From the IMG/VR virus record IMGVR_UViG_3300034072_001749, positions 1-46,735 of that record: 46,735 bases of DNA. The stretch is one strand, 5' to 3'. Below the pieces are notes generated by a model. It was not told the origin of the DNA. It did not search any database and saw only the letters and a list, made by a program, of their open reading frames with translations. Positions 42,038-46,735 of the stretch are shown piece by piece (position 1 is the first letter of the stretch; every line of letters begins with the position of its first letter). A program made the position numbers and the translations under genes. Source of the DNA: a virus.

Positions 42038-42859
42038 ATGGATGACCGACAAATGAACCCTTTGAGCACATCTGTGGCGCCGGTGGCGCCCGCTGCCGGC
42101 TATATTGGCGGCAAGCGCAACCTGGCTGCGCGGATCCGCGCCATCATCGATGCTGTGGAGCATGACGCCTATCGAGAGCCGTTCGTGGGCATGGGCGGCA
42201 TATTCCTGCGCCGCACCCGCCGGGTGAGGAGCGAGGCCATCAATGATATTTCCGGTGATGTGGCCACCTTCTTCCGCATCCTCCAAGAGCATTACCCCTA
42301 TTTCATCGATATGCTGCGCTTCCGCGTGGCAAGCCGGGCAGAGTTCGAACGGCTGCTGGGCATGGACCCGGCCAGGCTGACGGATCTGCAACGCGCGGCG
42401 CGCTTCCTCTATCTCCAGCGCCTGGCGTTCGGCGGGAAGGTGCGCGGGCGCAATTTCGGCGTCGACACGACCAACGGGGCGCGGTTCAACGTCACCAAGC
42501 TCGAACCGATGCTGGCGGATATTCACGAACGGCTGTCCGGCGTCGTGATCGAGCAGCTGGCCTATGGCGAATTCATCCGGCGCTATGATGGTGCGGGTGC
42601 CCTCTTCTACCTCGACCCGCCCTATTGGGGGTGCGAGACGGACTATGGCCAGGATGTCTTCGCGCCGTCTGACTTCACCGCCCTGGCGGAGCAGCTGCGC
42701 GGGATACGCGGCAAGATGCTACTGTCGATCAACGACAGGCCCGAGGTGCGCGAGATCTTCACCGGCTTCGAGATGACGGCGGTGGGCACGACATACAGCC
42801 TGGGGGCTGGCGCACCCTCTCCGGCAGGCGAATTGCTGATCAGCAACTTCCCGGTCTGA
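42038..42859 (+). CDS. DNA adenine methylase, D12 class
   Basis: This 273-residue Dam-like enzyme has YIGGKRNLAARI, the SAM site PFVGMGG (48-54) and the catalytic DPPYWG (193-198). It methylates adenine N6, probably in GATC-like sites, but the target cannot be read. It is cargo at the packaging end, downstream of Q and near cos, and is the second methylase of this prophage. No endonuclease partner is seen. Confidence 0.9.
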   Translation: MDDRQMNPLSTSVAPVAPAAGYIGGKRNLAARIRAIIDAVEHDAYREPFVGMGGIFLRRTRRVRSEAINDISGDVATFFRILQEHYPYFIDMLRFRVASRAEFERLLGMDPARLTDLQRAARFLYLQRLAFGGKVRGRNFGVDTTNGARFNVTKLEPMLADIHERLSGVVIEQLAYGEFIRRYDGAGALFYLDPPYWGCETDYGQDVFAPSDFTALAEQLRGIRGKMLLSINDRPEVREIFTGFEMTAVGTTYSLGAGAPSPAGELLISNFPV

Positions 42860-42871
42860 CGGATGATACCG

Positions 42872-42896
42872 CCCCGCGTCGAGATCCGGCGCGGGG
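42872..42896. terminator. Hairpin between convergent genes
   Basis: CCCCGCG (42872-42878) pairs with CGCGGGG (42890-42896) across an 11-nt loop. It lies between the methylase (plus) and the convergent zinc-ribbon gene (minus). No long T tract follows, so it is a weak terminator. Confidence 0.4.
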
Positions 42897-42911
42897 GGTT
42901 CCTCGCACCAC

Positions 42912-43256
42912 TCACCCTCGGGCTGATCTGATCAGCCGCTTCCGGCCATAATGATCGGCCGCGTGCCAGGCGCGCGGGCTTATCCCTTTGGGCACCCCAG
43001 CAGAGGGCGGGGTAATCCGGCTATCCGGCGCCGGATCTAGCGCGAAGTAGACATGCACGGGCCGCAGGCCGCATCCTCGACATCGGAACAGCCGCACTAC
43101 CAGGCGCCAATCGGTTCGCAGACTTCGCTGCCAGCAATGGTCGATCATGTCGTTCACCGTGACCGCGCCTGCCCGCCCGCAGCGCGGACAGCGCAGGGCT
43201 ATGTGCCCGACCTCCCCCCGCAAATCCTCCAATCGTGATGCCACGCGCCTCGACAT
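42912..43256 (-). CDS. Zinc-ribbon hypothetical protein
   Basis: This 114-residue protein begins MSRRVASRLEDLRGEVGHIA and has LRCPRCGRAG, DMIDHCW and FRCRGCGLRP, a C-x2-C...C-x2-C ribbon. It reads leftward from a region with two TTGAAA palindromes (43333-43387), which may control it. It lies next to cos. Function unknown; DNA binding is plausible. Confidence 0.65.
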   Translation of the reverse strand: MSRRVASRLEDLRGEVGHIALRCPRCGRAGAVTVNDMIDHCWQRSLRTDWRLVVRLFRCRGCGLRPVHVYFALDPAPDSRITPPSAGVPKGISPRAWHAADHYGRKRLIRSARG

Positions 43257-43332
43257 GTGGGTGATGGTGAACAAATAGAGAACAATAGGCAATCCGCCTT
43301 GTTGTCGGCGCTGCGCAATCCATTGCTCAACC

Positions 43333-43387
43333 TTGAAACATTATTTCAAGCGCATCGATATTTCCCAATCTTGAAATAATATTTCAA
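43333..43387. repeat. Two 17-bp palindromes near cos
   Basis: TTGAAACATTATTTCAA (43333-43349) and TTGAAATAATATTTCAA (43371-43387) are spaced 38 bp apart. Both read TTGAAA-N5-TTTCAA. They lie between the zinc-ribbon gene and cos, so they could be operators for that gene or terminase-binding sites. Confidence 0.7.
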
Positions 43388-43411
43388 ATCATCCGCCCTG
43401 ACCCGACGCGC

Positions 43412-43445
43412 CGCGCTTGCCCCCGCGCCTCGCCCGCACGCTTTT
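43412..43445 (-). other. Prophage cos-like packaging site
   Basis: On the minus strand the 34-bp segment contains GCGGGCGAGGCG followed by CGGGGGCAAGCGCG. P2's cohesive end begins GGCGAGGCGGGG (from memory of P2 literature). Position (beyond Q) and orientation agree with P2's left end. A matching sequence lies at 45173-45206. Confidence 0.7.
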
Positions 43446-43606
43446 GGCGTGACGTTTCGTGCAATGCGGAGCGCTGCTTGCATCCCGCAGTCATTGGCCC
43501 TGCACCGGGCCATCTGCCGACGATCGTGAGTGCGCCTTCGTGCGCTGCATGTGCAGTCCGCACCACCGGTCAACGAGAACCATAGGCCAGGCCCCATTTT
43601 GGCAGC

Positions 43607-43853
43607 GCCTAACATCCCTAACGCCACCGGCAGATGTCGCTTTAAACCCACGGAAAACAGCCATTTTCTTGATTAGACCTCATCCCTTTCAATCTCTAAC
43701 CACCACCATGCCAAATCCCTTACCCGACTGATAAATAAGGAAAATTATATCAATAAAAGTTAGATTACCTCCCTCTAATCCGGTTAGCATCTGGTTAGGC
43801 CAATGGTTATGTCTGTAAGCCGCAGAAATCCGCCGATGTTAGGGATGTTAGGC
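43607..43853. repeat. GTTAG/CTAAC repeat cluster, AT-rich region
   Basis: The 16-bp GCCTAACATCCCTAAC (43607-43622) recurs inverted as GTTAGGGATGTTAGGC (43838-43853). Between them are several GTTAG/CTAAC units (about 43698, 43764, 43790) in an AT-rich, gene-free stretch. It resembles iterons of an origin or regulator-binding cluster. Nothing else is seen in 43446-43956. Confidence 0.5.
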
Positions 43854-43956
43854 CCTTTTCGAAGCCGCCATTTTAATAGGGAGGTTTTCGCAATTATTCC
43901 TCCTCTCAAGGAAATCGAATAATCTGCGCTGAGATTCAGGCTGAGAATCGCCGAAC

Positions 43957-43991
43957 CGGACTGTCCAAGCGGTAGCGCTCCTCCGCTACCA
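43957..43991. other. attR: phage left arm plus core
   Basis: The core 43978-43991 is identical to 926-939. The left arm 43957-43977 is the inverted complement of 932-952 at 19 of 21 bases. Right of 43991 the sequence is not phage-like. Confidence 0.88.
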
Positions 43992-44096
43992 ACGGTAAGA
44001 TACCTATCCTGATCTTTGCGTTTCGAAGGGGCATTGTGTGCTCACCGGAAACGCTATTTCAAGCGAAATTCTGCATTCATCCGCTGGAGCCTGCGC

Positions 44097-44879
44097 ATGA
44101 CCGCGCGCGCATTCGGCGAAATCGCGTTCGGCTTCCTCGATCGCAAAGAATCGACCAGCCAGGACAAGCCGCCCCGCCGCTGGAGCTATGATGCCAACGA
44201 TCGGCGTGCGCAGGTATTTCGCCGCGTAGGCGATGGCAGCAAGGAACAAGGTTGGTCCTTGATCGGTGCCATGATGCAAGCTTTCGACGAGACCCTGCAG
44301 CAACAACGGATCAACGGCTATAAGGGCAAGGACCGTCTGCAGGATGGTGACCGGCGCATCCTGCTGGCGCTGCTCAAGCGCCTCGACTTCAAAACCGGCC
44401 GCCTGGACCCGTCCTACGCTGAACTTGCGGCCAAAGCTGGCTGCCATCGCAACACCGTGATCAAGGCATGCTATCGCTTTGTGAGGTGGCTAGGTCTGCG
44501 TTGGGTGCGGCGCACGACTGAGGCCGAGACGGTTGGCCAGAAAGGCCCTCAGCGAGAGCAAATCTCCAATGCCTTCTTCTTCGACATCCGATCGCTCCCG
44601 AACCGGGTCAAGCAACGCTGGCGCGAAGCCGTAAAGCGCCATTTTGCCAACAAAGGGCAACAGCCTCCGAAGGCAGTGACCAACTACGTCGAAGGCATCT
44701 CACCGCCCGACAGCCCCATCTGGCATCCCGAGTTTCGATCGAATATCGAAGCTGAAGAACGGAAGGGCAAAGCGGGATCACGCGCCCTGAATGAACGACT
44801 GGAAGCCCTCGGCCGCGCGCTCGATAGAGCCGCTAACGCGGGCACACAGAAAGTGCACTATCCTAGGGAAAGCTATTAA
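44097..44879 (+). CDS. Replication-initiator-like protein (RepA-type, winged helix)
   Basis: This 260-residue protein starts MTARAFGEIAFGFLDRKEST with TGGAG before the ATG; a TTG at 44016 would add 27 residues. A winged-helix region (DRRILLALLKRLDF, YAELAAKAGCHRNTVIKACY) is typical of plasmid and satellite replication initiators. It begins 105 nt right of attR, outside the P2-like prophage. I think it is the core of a second small element, as it is followed by a cos-like site. It could also be a stray plasmid gene. Confidence 0.6.
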   Translation: MTARAFGEIAFGFLDRKESTSQDKPPRRWSYDANDRRAQVFRRVGDGSKEQGWSLIGAMMQAFDETLQQQRINGYKGKDRLQDGDRRILLALLKRLDFKTGRLDPSYAELAAKAGCHRNTVIKACYRFVRWLGLRWVRRTTEAETVGQKGPQREQISNAFFFDIRSLPNRVKQRWREAVKRHFANKGQQPPKAVTNYVEGISPPDSPIWHPEFRSNIEAEERKGKAGSRALNERLEALGRALDRAANAGTQKVHYPRESY

Positions 44880-45114
44880 AGATTAAAAAGGACTGGCTGC
44901 GCCAGGCGTAGATTTGCGGAGATCACCACCACCATCGCCTTCAAGGGCCAGCAAACCGCTCCGATCGAACGTCGGGGACCGGTGCCGCTTGCGCGCCACC
45001 GGGGGCTTCCCAGGGGGAGCCCAGGTCGAAATGAGCGTATTGATCGAATGCCGCGCTAGCGGCCACCCGCGTGCATCAGTTTGCATCAGCGCGCAGTGTT
45101 GTAGGACAGGTCTT

Positions 45115-45133
45115 CGGCCTAGGACCTAGGCCG
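45115..45133 (+). terminator. 19-bp palindrome after the rep-like gene
   Basis: CGGCCTAGG-A-CCTAGGCCG is a perfect palindrome followed by TTTTAT. It could end rep transcription (stem CGGCC/GGCCG, T-rich tail) or bind a protein. It lies 40 bp before the cos-like site. No convincing gene is seen in the rest of 44880-45393. Confidence 0.5.
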
Positions 45134-45172
45134 TTTTATGCCGAATGCCGGCAGTGCATCAAAACCGACATA

Positions 45173-45206
45173 AAAAGCGCGCGGGCGAGGCGGGGGAATA
45201 AGCGCG
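45173..45206 (+). other. Second cos-like site, outside the prophage
   Basis: The plus strand contains GCGGGCGAGGCG then GGGGAATAAGCGCG. It matches the prophage cos segment at 29 of 34 positions without gaps and contains GGCGAGGCGGGG, the start of the P2 cohesive end as I remember it. It lies 0.3 kb after the rep-like gene. A satellite using its helper's cos would look like this. Confidence 0.58.
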
Positions 45207-45342
45207 TTCTCAGGGGTGGCGGCCGCCCGGATCGCCGCCAGCCCCCCGCCGCTGGGCGGTCTGGCGTCGCCGGGCGTCGATCGGCCCGCCTTGGCCCCGA
45301 ATTGAGATGACCTAGCGCGCAATAATCTTACGCGGTTTCCAG

Positions 45343-45375
45343 TTGACCGAATCGCCTGATGTTCTTCATATGTTC
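45343..45375 (+). promoter_or_regulatory. Promoter with LexA-type SOS box
   Basis: A -35 TTGACC (45343-45348), 17-nt spacer and -10 TCATAT (45366-45371) precede the 45394 gene. GTTC-TTCATAT-GTTC (45361-45375) is a perfect alphaproteobacterial LexA box and overlaps the -10, so LexA should repress this operon. Confidence 0.7.
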
Positions 45376-45393
45376 TCATCAAGGAGACTTGGC

Positions 45394-45567
45394 ATGGATC
45401 GGATCAACGATATCCGCGACGCGGTTGCGAGAGCGCTGGAGGCGCGCGGCTTGGACAACAGGAAGTTTCTGGGCGAACTGCGCGCGGGCCAGCGCGACGA
45501 CGGCCCCTATATGATCGGCGCCCTGGCCTGCGCGGCATTGGCCAAGATCGATATCATAGCGGAATGA
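45394..45567 (+). CDS. Small SOS-controlled protein (host)
   Basis: The 57-residue protein starts MDRINDIRDAVARALEARGL with AAGGAG 7 nt before the ATG. It is helical with LAKIDIIAE at the end. It is first in a two-gene operon behind the SOS box. Function unknown; I recognise no domain. Confidence 0.7.
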   Translation: MDRINDIRDAVARALEARGLDNRKFLGELRAGQRDDGPYMIGALACAALAKIDIIAE

Positions 45568-45568
45568 C

Positions 45569-45898
45569 GTGGCGCGGTATCAGGATGGTTTGAAAGTCCC
45601 GACCTCGCTGTTCGAGGCCGCTGCCTGGCATTATGCGGTCAAGGTGTCCTGCGGATGCGGGCATTTCGCGGTGTTCGATCCGCATGGCCTCTTCTGGCGT
45701 TTCCATCGCAAGGGATGGCCCGACAGCTTGGTCGATGCGAAGCGCCGACTATGGTGCAAATCGTGCCGCTCGTCGCTCGGCCAGAAGGTTCGCCCCAGGC
45801 GCGTTGACCTTGTGAAGCCTTATTCCGGCCCACGCATCACCTTGCCCCTGCCGGACGAACGGGAATGGAAGCGTATCATCAACCAATACAGAGGGTGA
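45569..45898 (+). CDS. Zinc-finger hypothetical protein (host)
   Basis: The 109-residue protein starts with GTG (MARYQDGLKVPTSLFEAAAW) and has SCGCGHFAVFDPHG and WCKSCRSSLGQKV, a CxC...CxxC pattern. I have an impression of similar small proteins in sphingomonad chromosomes but cannot confirm it. It follows the 57-residue gene by 1 nt in the SOS operon. Confidence 0.7.
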   Translation: MARYQDGLKVPTSLFEAAAWHYAVKVSCGCGHFAVFDPHGLFWRFHRKGWPDSLVDAKRRLWCKSCRSSLGQKVRPRRVDLVKPYSGPRITLPLPDEREWKRIINQYRG

Positions 45899-45918
45899 TG
45901 CATTACGGCGCACTTAAG

Positions 45919-45970
45919 GCGGTCGGTTCGCTCCTGGGCAGAAAAGCTGCCCGGCCCGAAGCGACCACTT
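45919..45970. repeat. 52-bp dispersed repeat, copy 1
   Basis: This segment, starting GCGGTCGGTTCGCTCCTGGG, matches 46245-46296 at 44 of 52 bases. The inner CCTGGGC...GCCCGG can pair. The copies flank the small membrane gene; they look like host intergenic repeats. Confidence 0.75.
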
Positions 45971-46003
45971 GCAGACATACTATGCACAGCATAGGGTTTC
46001 GAA

Positions 46004-46192
46004 ATGCGCGACTTTAGGGCCATCATTTTTGCAGTCATCGGGCTGGCAATTTACCATTTATCTTTGCTGGCGCTGCATGCAGTGGGCATGAATGGCTGGG
46101 TCGCAGCTAGTCTTGCATGCGTACTTAGCATTGCGACTGTTTTTGCCATTCTTAAATTTTGGCGGCTAATACGACAGCGGACGGGCAGCTAA
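46004..46192 (+). CDS. Small inner-membrane protein (host)
   Basis: This 62-residue protein, MRDFRAIIFAVIGLAIYHLS onward, has two hydrophobic segments (AIIFAVIGLAIYHLSLLAL and WVAASLACVLSIATVFAIL) and a basic tail. AGGG lies 7 nt upstream. Its AT content is higher than the neighbours. Function unknown. Confidence 0.55.
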   Translation: MRDFRAIIFAVIGLAIYHLSLLALHAVGMNGWVAASLACVLSIATVFAILKFWRLIRQRTGS

Positions 46193-46244
46193 CCACCCCC
46201 TGATAGACGCTCATCGCGCCGATCGGTGCCAGGCACACCCGACA

Positions 46245-46296
46245 GCGGTCGGTCCGCACCTGGGCGGGAAAGCTCCCCGGCAGGAAGCGACCATTT
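46245..46296. repeat. 52-bp dispersed repeat, copy 2
   Basis: This copy starts GCGGTCGGTCCGCACCTGGG and matches copy 1 at 44 of 52 bases. It lies in the gap between the small membrane gene and the partial ORF. No gene is visible in 46193-46376. Confidence 0.75.
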
Positions 46297-46376
46297 CTTG
46301 CCGTCCGTTCGGAAAATTGGATTGCCCGCAACTGGCCATTCGTTCAGCTTGATCAATTGAGTCTGGGGGGCGTCGT

Positions 46377-46735
46377 ATGGGCCAAAAGGAACGAATGGAC
46401 TGCGCGAACAATGCTTGGGAAGCGGCACCTTGGGATGCCAGTGATGAGATTGCCGACAGTCAGTTGAAAGGGTTCCAGCAGCGGTCCGAATGGCCGATTT
46501 TTTGGACCTCGGTTCGAGAATCGTCCGCAGAATTGTTTGGACTGGACAGGCAGTGGTTCATTTCTCGCGACGTTGAATATTATGCGGAACATGCCGGTGA
46601 GCAGCTATTGCTCATGCAGCTTGCATGGCACGGCTTTCCTGATCCTCCAGAATGGCGATTGGCTTCACGAAGCGCCGGAAAAATCGATGTGCCATGGAGC
46701 GAATGGGGCTATTTCGCTAAGTTACCCCAAGCTTG
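46377..46735 (+). CDS. Hypothetical protein, truncated by window end
   Basis: An ATG at 46377 follows GGGGGG by 5 nt and opens a frame that stays open to the right edge (about 119 codons). It starts MGQKERMDCANNAWEAAPWD and contains RQWFISRDVEYYAEHAGEQL. Aromatic-rich, no known domain. The 3' end lies outside the window. Confidence 0.55.
   Translation, partial: MGQKERMDCANNAWEAAPWDASDEIADSQLKGFQQRSEWPIFWTSVRESSAELFGLDRQWFISRDVEYYAEHAGEQLLLMQLAWHGFPDPPEWRLASRSAGKIDVPWSEWGYFAKLPQA

Larger units (their letters stand above)
926..43991. mobile_element. P2-like prophage, about 43 kb, inserted in tRNA-Met
   Basis: The element is bounded by the 14-bp direct repeat CTCCTCCGCTACCA. It carries an integrase next to attL, a repressor/early divergent switch, and a near-complete P2-type morphogenesis set: Q P O N M L X, lysis genes, R S, J I, fibres, V W, FI FII E T U D. 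It also has a cos-like site. All key structural genes are open, so it looks intact rather than cryptic. It lacks a P2-type rolling-circle A gene and has a primase-helicase instead, so replication differs from P2. Gene order also differs from P2 at V-W and ogr. Confidence 0.92.

Noticed and set aside
43346-43651. 101-codon minus-strand frame over the cos and palindrome region
   Set aside because: Spans the cos-like sequence and palindromes; no resemblance or start signal.
43957-43991. Second tRNA gene at attR
   Set aside because: Only the 3' 14 bases of tRNA-Met recur; no cloverleaf can be formed with the upstream sequence.
43992-46735. A third copy of the 14-bp att core marking the end of a second element
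   Set aside because: No match was found by eye to CTCCTCCGCTACCA right of 43991, so the satellite's right boundary remains undefined.
1-46735. CRISPR array
   Set aside because: No regularly spaced short repeats with unique spacers; the only tandem repeats are the three coding units at 26569-26982.

Overview
This window is a chromosomal stretch of a GC-rich alphaproteobacterium, probably a sphingomonad (Sphingobium/Novosphingobium/Sphingomonas type). I infer this from the gene types, the GapR-family gene and the GTTC-N7-GTTC LexA-type box. It carries one complete, apparently intact P2-like myovirus prophage of about 43 kb (926-43991).

Layout. Positions 1-862 are host DNA: the start of a circularly permuted ATP-grasp gene and the promoter of an elongator tRNA-Met (863-939). 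The prophage sits exactly in the 3' end of this tRNA. The 14-bp core CTCCTCCGCTACCA occurs in the tRNA (926-939) and again at 43978-43991. Joining the prophage ends recreates a 48-bp attP that is an almost perfect dyad, as expected for the large serine integrase encoded next to attL.

Positions 896-14159 (minus strand) are a long, tightly coupled early operon: integrase, a DNA methyltransferase, an ASCH protein, many small proteins, a tandem-HTH protein, a GapR homologue, an ACP-like protein, a primase-helicase, an Ogr/Delta-type late activator and early regulators. A divergent XRE repressor (14212-14595) is followed by a small lysogenic-strand operon (14971-15707).

Positions 15722-42005 hold the P2-like virion genes. 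D-U-T-E/E'-FII-FI-W-V form one operon (15722-23014). A plus-strand cargo locus with a HEPN-like gene follows (23213-24064). J-I-H-like plus tail-spike genes (24534-32633) form a second late operon. O-N-M-L-X, lysis and R-S genes (32704-38980) form a third. Terminase ATPase P and portal Q (39151-42005) run divergently. Every late operon is headed by the same 25-bp operator-like palindrome, TGTCGT-N13-ACGACA, which I propose is the target of the Ogr-like activator. A Dam-like methylase, a zinc-ribbon protein, two TTGAAA palindromes and a P2-type cos follow Q.

Right of attR (43992-46735) is a replication-initiator-like gene and, 0.3 kb downstream of it, a second cos-like sequence matching the prophage cos at 29 of 34 positions. 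This is a candidate remnant of a satellite element that mimics the helper's packaging site. Beyond it lie host-like genes: an operon with a perfect SOS box, a small membrane protein, two dispersed 52-bp repeats and a partial ORF.

How it works together (inference). The repressor keeps the early operon off. On induction the early genes replicate DNA and make the Ogr-like protein, which switches on the late operons through the shared palindrome. The serine integrase handles integration at attP/attB; excision would also need a directionality factor, which is not identified here.
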